A program made the translations under genes and the position numbers. From Larix sibirica (Eukaryota > Streptophyta > Pinopsida > Pinales > Pinaceae): a stretch of DNA of 11,372 nt. Shown here piece after piece: positions 1 through 8,334 of this stretch. Under the pieces are notes generated by a model. That model did not search any database, had not been told where the DNA came from, and worked only from the letters and a program-made list of their open reading frames with translations. Numbering within the stretch: position 1 is the first letter of the stretch; every line of letters begins with the position of its first letter. The stretch spans positions 25,050 through 36,421 of the forward strand of contig NWUY0300019172.1 in the NCBI GenBank assembly GCA_004151065.3, given 5' to 3'.

Positions 1-622
1 TTATCTCAAATATTACTTGCATTTGAACAATGCACAATTAAAATCTTCATTTCTTATCCATTTATTTATAGATCATACACCACTGTAAATGCAATGGTTA
101 GCATCATGACATGTTTTGATATATTTTGTTGCATATCATCAATGTCATTATATTAAAAATGTATTCCATAGTAATACTATGACTTGATATACAACAATAA
201 AATAACATCTTGTTTGTTTTTATTTAAACAATTTCTATACAAATCTTTGACACTCTTTGATGTTCATATTGACTATCTAGGAAACATTTTTTAAAAAAAC
301 TTCCACACGTTAATTACAATTAGAAAAAGTTATTCAATATTGTGAAATATTTATCTACAATTTCTCCAAACCCTCCAATCAAGTGGGAAAGAGACGATTT
401 GAAACCCATAAGTTTTACTTTAATGTTGATGGTTAACTAAAATTGTCCAATCTATTCAATTTAAATACTTTCGTGCAAAATAAATTCAATAACAAAATTA
501 AAACAATACATAGCAAACAAGTAAATATGTAACATCATGTTTATACACGAACTTATAATTAAGCAATATCTTAATTTGACATAATTGCATATATGTACTA
601 TTTTAAATAGTTTATATATATA
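1..622. other. AT-rich intergenic DNA, nothing recognised
   Basis: This stretch is AT-rich and has stop codons in all frames at short intervals. I see no convincing reading frame, RNA gene, long repeat or transposon terminus. It is best read as decayed non-coding DNA. Confidence 0.6.
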
Positions 623-692
623 AGAAATAAATATGTGGATGATGCTATATTAAAAATTAAGAAAAAAGAGCATCACCCACATCTTTATTTCT
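623..692. repeat. AT-rich inverted repeat (potential hairpin)
   Basis: The left arm 623-646 (AGAAATAAATATGTGGATGA and following GCT-type end) is the near-exact reverse complement of 669-692, which begins AGCATCACCCACAT. Only two of 24 positions differ. The loop is about 22 nt and A-rich. The flanking TATATA-type bases extend the pairing weakly. The right arm is present a second time at 746-769, so the left arm could pair with either. The structure resembles a small foldback or MITE-like remnant, but no target-site duplication or family signature was recognised. Confidence 0.6.
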
Positions 693-889
693 AATATATG
701 TATGAATGAATATGATTGATGTCCAATAAAACATTAAGAAAAAAGAGCATCACCCACATATTTATTTCTGATACACTTTATGGAAGTCTACATTTATCAT
801 ACTTGAGTAATGTAATATCTTAAAGAAGACACATTATATATAAGATACACATTTTATTGAACTCTACGTTTATCATATGTGAGAATCTA
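656..889 (+). repeat. Degenerate ~77-bp tandem repeat, about three units
   Basis: A 37-bp block at 656-692 recurs at 733-769 (period 77) with two or three differences. Its core is AAGAAAAAAGAGCATCACCC. The following part, GATACAC...TCTACATTTATCATACTTGAG from 770, recurs at 844 as GATACAC...TCTACGTTTATCATATGTGAG (period about 74-76). Together the two overlapping similarities indicate roughly three rotated copies of one ~75-77-bp unit, with the outer copies more diverged. No coding potential is visible. Confidence 0.65.
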
Positions 890-1340
890 ATAGTATTCTC
901 CTTAAACGTTGTTCCTGTATTCTAATAGTAGGTAGAGCCAATCTCATAGTAGGATAAGGGGATCATGTAGGGTCTTCTGGGATACCCGTAGATGGACGGT
1001 GTCACCATTAAGGAGGATGATCTTGGAGGATCTCTAGTTAGAGAAAGGGAACGTACTAGAGGGCATGAATGAGGAGACGAAGGAGTTTGTAAGGGAGCTT
1101 AATCACCCATGGAGGTGATCAAAGGTGTAGTGAGTGGTGTCTAGGGTAGCAATGGAATATTGACAGCTAACTATAGCTTCTTGAGCACTCCCCTATCACC
1201 CTTGGCATTCCACACCCACAATAGTAGCAAGGGACAATGAGACTCAACTAGCCATGGATGATTTCCTCACATATCGTCCCTCACCATTGACATGGGCATA
1301 GGATGTCAAGGGTGATAGGGAAGAGTTGAGGCTGAGTCAA
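890..1340. other. G+C-richer block of unknown origin
   Basis: This block is visibly richer in G and C than its neighbours, with many GGAGGATGA, AGGGTAG and GGGTGATAGGG-like stretches. Short open stretches exist (for example 26 codons from an ATG at 992), but each is soon stopped and I recognise no protein family in any of them. It may be a remnant of a transposable element or of a former exon, but neither can be shown from the sequence. A 21-bp foldback lies at its right end. Confidence 0.35.
1188..1323. repeat. Inverted repeat with 21-bp arms, 94-bp spacer
   Basis: The left arm 1188-1208 contains CCTATCACCCTTGGCAT. The right arm 1303-1323 contains ATGTCAAGGGTGATAGG. They are reverse complements at 19 of 21 positions by hand alignment. 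The spacer between them has weaker complementary segments (AAGGGACAATGAG near 1230 against the CCCTCACCATTG area near 1280). A transcript could therefore fold into a long imperfect hairpin. It could be a MITE-like or MIR-like foldback, or chance homology in a repeat-rich region. Confidence 0.5.
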
Positions 1341-2200
1341 TCAACCTTGAACATGCATTCATGTTTTTTATTTATGCAAAAATGGATTGGAAGGGTTGCA
1401 TGTCATTATGGGACTCACCACTCATATGTCTTCCAATACTTGACACTATTTATTTGGTAAAATACCGAATGCTCCATGTCACATGAGATGCAACTTGATA
1501 TGCATTGAAGACAATCCCAAATTTGTTTTCACTTTGCTTCACACATTTGACAAAACCACGTTTTGTCGTAATGATATCGTACTCCAATTCTAAGTCACAT
1601 TTTGGAATATTGGATTAGCTATAATTATGGGCAATTATTCTAAAATAGTTAAAGATGATGCAAAGGAAATTTTTAATTCACAACTTAAACATTTTTTTCA
1701 CTCGCAGAACGAATGAGATCAATTTCTGAAGATCTCTTTTAGATTCAATATAAGCATGTAACAAGGGTTTTTTAAATATTCAAGTTACAATTTTGCATAT
1801 ATAAGTTGTTAATATTGTAAAATTTATGTGTAACAAAGGTATTGAGAATGTTGAATCCATATTTGCAATAAAAAAATGAAATTAAAACAACAAAAAATCA
1901 AAACATAAGCAAATTATATTGCTAAATTATACATATAAAAACATTTATCCATGAATCATGTCAATAGTGTAAAAAGAAATTAAAAATCATTGATTGTTTA
2001 TATTAATTTTTTACAAAACACTTATCATCGATATAAGGTATACGAATTCGTGGTATTTTTCTTATTGGATGAATAGAACAAGGCCAATACTCATATAACA
2101 ATATTACATATTGATTACATTCATACATATTGTAATTGAGGTAAAGGTGCTTATTTTCCTATTCCATATCCTCTCCTTGATCATCATATATAGAGCACGC
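1341..2200. other. AT-rich intergenic DNA, nothing recognised
   Basis: No long frame, RNA gene or clear repeat is visible. One frame stays open for about 50 codons around 1345-1487 without recognisable domain similarity, which is compatible with chance. Confidence 0.5.
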
Positions 2201-2316
2201 AATGCATCCAGGAAAAAGAGAAAAGTATGCTTAACAAAGTACATTGAAAAAACAAAATGCATCCAGGAAAAAGAGAAAAGTATGCTTAACAAAGTACATT
2301 GAAAAAACAAAATGCA
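2201..2316 (+). repeat. Perfect 55-bp tandem duplication (2.1 copies)
   Basis: Bases 2201-2255 and 2256-2310 are identical over all 55 positions. The repeat starts AATGCATCCAGGAAAAAGAG, and a 6-base start of a third copy (AATGCA) follows at 2311-2316. Perfect identity in a region where everything else is diverged means this is a young slippage or unequal-exchange event, or an assembly artefact. Small frames on both strands across it simply contain the duplicated translation and are not genes. Confidence 0.95.
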
Positions 2317-2645
2317 ATAAAAAAATATACAAATACAAAAGTAGCATCTACAACCATCTCAAAAGAGGAAGCATATCTTGGTTGACGGTCAAAGAAAACC
2401 AACCTTACTATGTATACAAAAGTGGCAGCATATATCCAAAATGAAATCAATGAGAAAAGCCACCATTATTTGTAACCTTTCGAACTTCTTGAAGACAAGC
2501 TAAACAAGATAATTATCAAAACTTGTATTGCCGCATCCTTTTTTATTGCACTTGAAAATCCTCTTTGATATTCACCACTATCCATGTTGAGAAGAAAATT
2601 GAAATTGTTCAACGTGAGAGGTGCATCAATTTAATAGAAGAGTGG
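2317..2645. other. AT-rich spacer, nothing recognised
   Basis: No gene, RNA or repeat that I can support lies between the 55-bp duplication and the purine-rich array. Confidence 0.5.
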
Positions 2646-3550
2646 ACAAAAATGGGAGAATAATCCAAGGATAACTTGATAATAAAATTAAAATAGTAGA
2701 AAGGAATGTGAGAGGAAATTGTTAAAAAACAAATAAAAATGAAAAATGGAAAATGAGTGGAAATTTTAAAGCATAAATGAACCAAAAAAATGAGAGGGGA
2801 TTTCATAAATAGGGAGAAGAAAAAGGACAAAAACAAGTGAAATAAAAAATCGTTAGTCAAAACAAAACAAAAAGATTCTAAATAGAATAGGAGAGGAAAT
2901 TGCTCAACAAGAAAATACATGAAAACAATTGCACGAAAGTTTGAATGAAGAAAAAAATTATAATGGGAGAGGAAAAATGACAAAACACGTGGAATAGTAA
3001 GTCGTTACTAAAAAAAAGGAGAAAAGTTCTAAAATATAATAAGGACGTGAAATTGCAAACAATTTAATATTGTTTGACTGAAGGAAAAAATTATAATGGG
3101 AGAGGAAAAAGGACAAAACATGTGGAATAATAAGTTGCTATTCAAGATAGAAGAGAAAAGTTCTAAACTAGAATACAAATAAAATTGCTAAGCAATAAAA
3201 AATCAAGGAAATAATTGCAAGGAAGTATCTTAGAAGGAAAAAATCATATTAGGAGAAGAAAAAGGAAAAAAACAAAAAACAAAAAAAAATTCTATTCAAA
3301 AATAAATGTTTCAAATTAAAAGAAAGGAGAAAATTTCTAAGCAAGAAAAAAACCATAGAAGCAATTGCAAGAAAGTATGATTGATTTAAAAATTATATTA
3401 GGATATGAAAATGAACAAAAACAAGTGGAATAATAAATTTATATTCATAACAAAAGATAAAAGTTTTTAAAATAGAATAAGATAAAAAATTTCCGAAAAG
3501 AACCATGAAAATATTTGCAAAGTAATTTAAAAGAGTAAAAACAAACAACA
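2646..3550 (+). repeat. Purine-rich tandem array, six units of ~133-156 bp
   Basis: Anchoring on TTATAATGGGAGAGGAAAAA gives unit starts at about 2646, 2802, 2958, 3091, 3244 and 3393, so periods are 156, 156, 133, 153 and 149. Within each unit the order is: the anchor; GGACAAAAACAAGTGGAATAA; GTCGTTA; GAGAAAAGTTCTAAAATAGA; GAGGAAATTGCTAAGCAAG; and CAATTGCAAGAAAGTATGA. The first unit and the last are most decayed. The plus strand is overwhelmingly A and G. A 124-codon minus-strand frame at 2609-2983 is a by-product of this bias (F, L, S-rich translation) and not a gene. Confidence 0.8.
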
Positions 3551-3595
3551 TATAAAATTTTAATAAATTATTGCATGTCCATACGTGAAAACTCT

Positions 3596-4265
3596 TATAA
3601 AGGATGGATTAGCTTACACATCTTGTTAAGTATGGTTATACCATATACTGAATGAAAAAGGAAGAATCAGTCGATCCTTTCACCGAATCAGCCACTTCGT
3701 TGGATATTTCATTTCCATGGATTTTTCCATGTACAATCTCCTTGCCTTTCCCTATTAGAACATTATAAAAAACGTTGTTGTTCCGAAAATTCTATTGTTA
3801 ATCTATGATCAAGGAAAGATCATCAAATCCTTCCAACAAATATCTTGTTTTTATGATAGTACAATATTAGAGTAATATGCTTCAATGTGTACACTATAAG
3901 CATGGTTTGGAAGACCATATACTCAACAAAAAGGGAAGGATTAGCTGATCCTTTTTCCACGTCCACCTTTTTCGGAGATCCATCATTATCGTAGAGATGG
4001 GAAATTTCTCCAAAATATGAAAGGAGACTTTGACACCATCATTAAGTATGTGTTTTCCAACCAATATCCAAAACTTTTCATATGCAAACACTATGAAAAA
4101 GTGGTGTTGTATGACTCTTCTACGATAAATATATAATAAACAAGGGTTGAAACCGATCATTCCAAAAAATGTTGTGTTTTTGAGAGAATACAATATCATA
4201 GTAGGATGGATGGGTGCATACCCTATAAGTATGGTAAATGATACCATAAGGATACAAGAGCGGAG
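3596..4265 (+). repeat. Long repeat (~270-330 bp), two full copies plus partial ends
   Basis: TATGGT at 3631, CATGGT at 3901 and TATGGT at 4230 each follow a GTGTACACTATAAG or CCCTATAAG-like block and precede an ACCATA block, giving periods of 270 and 329. The segments before them also match (ACAATATTAGAGTAATATGC near 3862; ACAATATCATAGTAGGATGG near 4190). The TTATAAAAAACGTTGTTGTT part of copy one matches ATGAAAAAGTGGTGTTGTAT of copy two. Each copy contains an AAGGAAGGATTAGCTGATCC-like dyad that resembles the core of the 56-bp satellite immediately downstream. A 125-codon minus-strand frame at 3894-4271 lies wholly within it and has no recognisable domain. Confidence 0.65.
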
Positions 4266-5311
4266 GCCCACATTCTAGAAAGGGTTGGTCTATCCTTTCT
4301 ATCTATGATCCCCTACCTGAAATAAACAAATGTGGAAGGGATGAGCTAAATTTTCTATAGATTATGCTTGACCAAATGTGCACATTATAAAAACTATCGT
4401 TGAACCTTCCTACATGTAATTCTTAACCCAAGTTCCACACTCGAGGAACTCTTGAGTGATCCTACCTATGGAAAATGTTTTAGGAAACTGAATTTGAGGT
4501 GGGTTGATCGATCCTTTATCTATATGATTCTTGACATTGGGTGCCAAAATTTGTAGAAGAGTCACTTGAGTCTTCCTATAGATGTTGTTTCACCCCAGAT
4601 ATATGTTTCAAGAAATATTGGTCAACCCTTCCTGTAGATGATCAATTCTTGTATATTGTATTGCAGAAAGGGTGAGTTGATCCTTCTAAAATATAATACA
4701 ATTTAGTTATTATGTATATCAAAAAGGGTCTGTCAATATTTGGTATAAAGGATAGAGTCACTAGATACCATATTTGACAAAGGGTCAATATATTCTTCTT
4801 CCAAATGATGCTTGAAATTTGGTCCACATTGAGGAATGGTTGGTTGATCCTTCTTCAATATGATTCATGACCCGAGGTCTAAATTTGAATAAGGGTTGGA
4901 TGATCCTTCCTCTAGACGATGATTATCCCAATGCTCACATTTAAGACATGGTTTACCAAGTCACCAATATTTCCTTTAGATAATGCTTTACCTCGATGCA
5001 CATTAGAGGAAGGTTTGACCAATCCTTGTCATAGATGATGCATTTGCTAGATACCGAACTAATAAAATGGTATCCCTATCTTTTTCTAGTTGATACAATT
5101 CATGTCTACTGTAACTCAGGAATGGTTAATCGATCCTTTGTTTATATGATAGTTTTCCTACCTACCATTCTTACAAAAGGGTTAGTCGATCCTTCTTATA
5201 AATTATTTGTGACCCGTACTGCACATTGAGGAATTGTCAAACTTTCAATTTTCAATATGATGATTGACCCAAATTCCACATTTTAGTATATAGAGTGTGT
5301 TATTGACCCAG
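4266..5311 (+). repeat. 56-bp satellite, decayed left flank (about 19 units)
   Basis: Aligning to the core consensus by eye gives unit starts near 4266, 4322, 4378, 4432, 4486, 4541, 4599, 4651, 4710, 4766, 4822, 4877, 4933, 4996, 5051, 5107, 5163, 5219 and 5274. Most intervals are 54-56 bp. Exceptions are 52, 58, 59 and 63 bp and a last unit of 38 bp, apparently a unit with an 18-bp internal deletion. The GGAAGG...GATCCTTCC core and the GATGATGCTT segment remain recognisable although many positions have changed. Decay increases away from the core, as expected at the edge of an array homogenised by unequal exchange. Confidence 0.8.
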
Positions 5312-6761
5312 GTGCACATTCGAGGAAGGTTGGTCTGATCCTTCCTCTAGGTGATGCTTTCACCCATGTGCACATTCGAGGATATTTGATCGATCCTTCC
5401 TCTAGGTGATGCTTTCCCTAAGGTATACGTTCGAGGAATGGTCGGTCAATCCTTCCTCTAAGTGATGCTTTTCCCTAGGTGCATGTTCGACAAAGGATCG
5501 ACCAACCCTTCATCTAGGCGATTCTCTCCCCAAGGTGCACGTTCGAGGAAGGGTTTGTCGATCCTTCCTCTAGGAGATGCTTGACCCCAGGTGCACGTTT
5601 GAGGAAGGGTCGACCAATCCTTCCTTTAGGTGATGCTCGTTCCCAAGTGCACATTCGAAGAAGGGTCGATCGATCCTTCCTCTAGGTAGTGCTTTCCCCC
5701 ATGTGCATGTTTGAGGAAGGATCAATGGATCCTTCCTCTAGGTGATGCTCATCCCCAAGTGCACGTTCAAGGAATGGTTTATCGATCCTTCCTCTAGGTG
5801 ATTCTAACACATAGGTGCATGTTCGATGAAGGTTCTATTGATCCTTCCTCTAGGTAATGATATGCCCCATGTGCATGTTTGAGCATAGGTTTGATGATCC
5901 TTCCTCTAGGTGATGCTACCCCAAAGTTCATGTTTGAGGAATGGTCGATCGATCCTTCCTCTAGGTGATGCTCACCCTCATGTGCACGTTACAGGAAGGG
6001 TTGGTCAATCCTTCCTCTAGATGATGATTTTCCCTAGGTGCATATTCGAGGAAGGGTTGGTTAATCCTTACTCTAGGTAATGACTCCCTTAGGTTCACAT
6101 TCGATGTAGTATCGACTGAATCTCTCTCTAGGTGATTCTCATCCCTAGGTGCACGTTTGAGGAAGGGTCAACTGATATTTTGTCTAGGTGATGCTTTCAT
6201 CCTAGTTCACATTCAAGGAAGTTTCAACCAATCCTTCCTATACTGATTCTTAACCCTAGGTGCATGTTTGAGGTAGAGTCATTCGATCCTTCCTCTAGGT
6301 GATCCTTGCCTCTAGGTGTATGTTTGAGTAAGGTTTGGTCTAGCCTTCCTTTAGTTTATTATTTCCCACATGTGCACATTTGAGGTAGGGCCAGTTTAAC
6401 CTGCCTTTAGATGATGCTCAACCCGAGGTGCATGTTCTAGGAAGGTCAACGGATGCTTCATCTTGGTGACTCTTTCCCCCAAGTGCATGTTCGAGGAAGG
6501 GTTGGCCGATCCTTCCTCTAGGTGATGCCTTCCCCCAAGTGAACATTTGAGGAAGGGTTGACTAATCATTCTTCTAAGTGATGCTTATCCCTATGTTCAT
6601 GTTCTAGGATGGGTCGGTCGATCCTTCCTCTATGTGATTCCTTCTCCAAGTGCACTTTCAAGGAAGGGTCAGTTGATCCCTCCTCTAGATGATGCTTGAC
6701 CAAATGTACACATTTGAAGAAGGGTCAGTTGATACTTACTTGAGATGATGGTTTACCACAT
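5312..6761 (+). repeat. 56-bp satellite, conserved core (26 units)
   Basis: Twenty-six consecutive units can be counted: 20 are 56 bp and six are 55 bp. Starts are 5312, 5368, 5423, 5479, 5535, 5591, 5647, 5703, 5759, 5815, 5871, 5926, 5982, 6038, 6093, 6149, 6205, 6260, 6316, 6372, 6428, 6483, 6539, 6595, 6650 and 6706. The consensus unit reads, in order: GTGCACGTTC; GAGGAAGGGTCGATCGAT; CCTTCCTCTAGGTGATG; and CTTTCCCCAAG. It is about 55% G+C, against the AT-rich surroundings. Unit positions 11-36 are a near-perfect 26-nt palindrome. The string ATCCTTCCTCTA is exact in 14 of 26 units. As 56 is not a multiple of three, the array cannot encode a repeated peptide in one frame. It matches no satellite family that I can name. 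Confidence 0.97.
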
Positions 6762-6817
6762 GGACATTGTAGGAAGCGTTAGATGATACTCCCTTGTGAT
6801 GATGCTTTACATACTAC
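6762..6817 (+). repeat. 56-bp satellite, terminal decayed unit
   Basis: The GGACATTGTAGGAAGCGTT start and the following GATGATACTCCCTTGTGATG part align with the satellite unit but with many changes. It marks the right boundary, which is much more abrupt than the left one. Confidence 0.65.
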
Positions 6818-6853
6818 GATGTCACTCTGTAGTGATCACATCATTGTGACATC
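6818..6853. repeat. Nested palindrome at the right end of the satellite
   Basis: GATGTCAC at 6818-6825 is the exact reverse complement of GTGACATC at 6846-6853. Between them lies the perfect 8-bp palindrome GTGATCAC (6832-6839). The total span is 36 bp. It coincides with the point where satellite similarity stops. It could be a small foldback, a junction product, or decayed satellite sequence. Confidence 0.6.
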
Positions 6854-6923
6854 ACCCTGCATCAAAATATTGGGCCAGTAATATAGGGTATTCTCATTTA
6901 TCTCTGTACTAAAATCAAACAAT

Positions 6924-7322
6924 ATGGTGAGTTGGTATAACTACCAAACACAAAAGGTGATGAGGTGGTTCGTTAGACCTTCCCAAAAAGAGATCCTATA
7001 TAATCAAATTGGGTATTTGATAAGAGACTGCTTGGTGCAACTGAAATTGTGGTTGTGTTTCTCCTTTCAGTTAATTCTCTTATTTGAGGCAATTCTCCTA
7101 TTTATGAGATGTACATTACATAAAGGTCTCACCAATATGCAAGTTTATGGGGATTTTGAGTTAACTATTAAATGGATGATGGGTGTAAATCAGGTGCAAC
7201 GGTATGGGTTTTTCAATCATGTAGGTCAACTAGGGGAGGTTGCATCTCTCTTTGACTTTCAACATATCTTATTTACTCATATATTTAGAGAATTCAGTGA
7301 CCTTGCGGACTCCTTAAGGTAG
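6924..7322 (+). pseudogene. LINE-type RNase H domain, decayed fragment
   Basis: A 132-codon open stretch resembles the RNase H-like domain (Pfam RVT_3 type) found at the C-terminus of many plant LINE polyproteins. That domain degrades the RNA strand of RNA-DNA hybrids. Residues 29-36 (IGYLIRDC) match the usual GG-LIRD strand. E55 in LLFEAI sits where the NEAEA glutamate is expected. YGDFELTIKWM (75-85) matches the VEGDSELVI strand, with D77 as catalytic aspartate. HIFREFSDLADSLR (119-132) matches the terminal H-xx-REAN-VADALA motif, with D129. The first catalytic aspartate near residues 17-20 is not in frame; a GAC nearby in another frame suggests a small frameshift. The stop after LR is where these proteins normally end. 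The ATG is not a credible start. It is a fossil, not an active gene. Similar domains also occur in plant nuclear RNase H-like genes. Confidence 0.7.
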
Positions 7323-8334
7323 GAAATATTTGAATTTTTTTGTTTCATTGATGAAATTTATATTCTCTAAAATGGTTTTTCTGATCGAAGGGGTCTTTTA
7401 AATATATGTTTTTATTATAAATTTGAACTCTGGGATGGTTGGGTTTTTTTCTAATCAACCCTCATGATCAAGACACCTCATAGTCACCTTAAGGTGATTG
7501 ACAGAGTCATAAGGGAAGTGCTTAGTAAAGTATGGGAACATCAAGCTAAATCCCCCCTCTACACACCATGATAGCCCTTCGATACTCCTATATCTTACTA
7601 CCTGATGTGAAGAATGCCAACTAATACTAATTGATATTTGTGCATATGATGATAATAAATGGCACTATTAACGCCTTAGCATGGAAATATTGAAACAAAG
7701 TGATCTAATTTATGTCTTGTGGATGTTATTTGTATCTACAATAGCCACTAGAAATTTTGTATTTTTATACATACGTGGTTGGGAAAAGAGAAACAAGTGG
7801 ATTTGCTTATGAGGATTGACATGGAATTTCTAAAACATGGAAATTCTAGAACAATAGTTCTAATGTTTTTTCAATAATATTCTTGAAATAAAACTCAAAA
7901 TACAGGTTTTATAGAAGTACTCTTCATACCACTACTACTTAAATGAAGAAGCATGCCTGTAAATTTATATATAGCACTACTGCTTAAATGAAGACGGTTA
8001 GCATGCCTATAATTCTATAAGCCAATTTGAAAAAAATTAGGATTTGTTACTCCAATTTCTGTCATTTTAGTTTTCCAATGTGTTGTCTATTTTTAAGAAA
8101 ATAATTTTTTCTAGGTATACTATATGTTCGTAGTGGATTATGCCTTGATCAAGAAGAGGTTTTTTCTTTTCTAGTAACATGTATTATGACTATGTTCTTT
8201 TAGAGATGTAAGAATATTGTGAATGCACCTTTTTGTTTAAAGCTTGTTAATCAGTTCAAATATGGAATAATTGAGACATTATTCCCCGATAAACCTTTCC
8301 ACCAATTCAAGAGTCAACCCAAATAAAAATAGCT
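7323..8334. other. AT-rich spacer between LINE fragments
   Basis: No gene is recognised. The part right of the RNase H fossil could be a decayed LINE 3' region, with T-rich runs near 7336 and 7446, but no poly(A) tail or target-site duplication is evident. A perfect 14-bp palindrome TCACCTTAAGGTGA lies at 7484-7497. One frame around 7675-7810 is open for about 45 codons without recognisable similarity. Confidence 0.45.
7930..8024 (+). repeat. Imperfect 45-50-bp tandem duplication
   Basis: CACTACTACTTAAATGAAGA at 7930 recurs as CACTACTGCTTAAATGAAGA at 7975. The GCATGCCT that follows is at 7951 and again at 8001, so the second copy carries about 5 extra bases (CGGTT region). Both copies end in a TATA-rich segment. 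It is a local duplication with some divergence, and no function is inferred. Confidence 0.8.

Noticed and set aside
992-1072. 26-codon frame starting MDGVTIKEDD
   Set aside because: It is too short, stops quickly, and cannot be linked to a family. Neighbouring frames have stops too.
2104-2444. Three short frames across the 55-bp duplication
   Set aside because: They are translations of the duplicated AT-rich sequence on both strands, with no start context or protein features.
2609-2983. 124-codon minus-strand frame
   Set aside because: It lies in the purine-rich tandem array, and its F/L/S-rich translation follows from the base bias, with no domain visible.
3894-4271. 125-codon minus-strand frame
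   Set aside because: It coincides with the long repeat copies and has no recognised motif. The other copy of the repeat does not keep the frame.
5035-5229. 64-codon plus-strand frame in the satellite flank
   Set aside because: It spans about three decayed 56-bp units read in rotating frames, so no repeated peptide exists.
5368-6705. Three-unit (~167-bp) higher-order register suggested by 55-bp units at about every third position
   Set aside because: The one-base deletions fall at different places within the unit, so they are independent events and not a shared higher-order pattern.
5312-6761. CRISPR-like array of regularly spaced palindromic repeats
   Set aside because: The similarity covers the whole 56-bp unit with no unique spacers, all units vary, no cas genes are present, and the context is eukaryotic.
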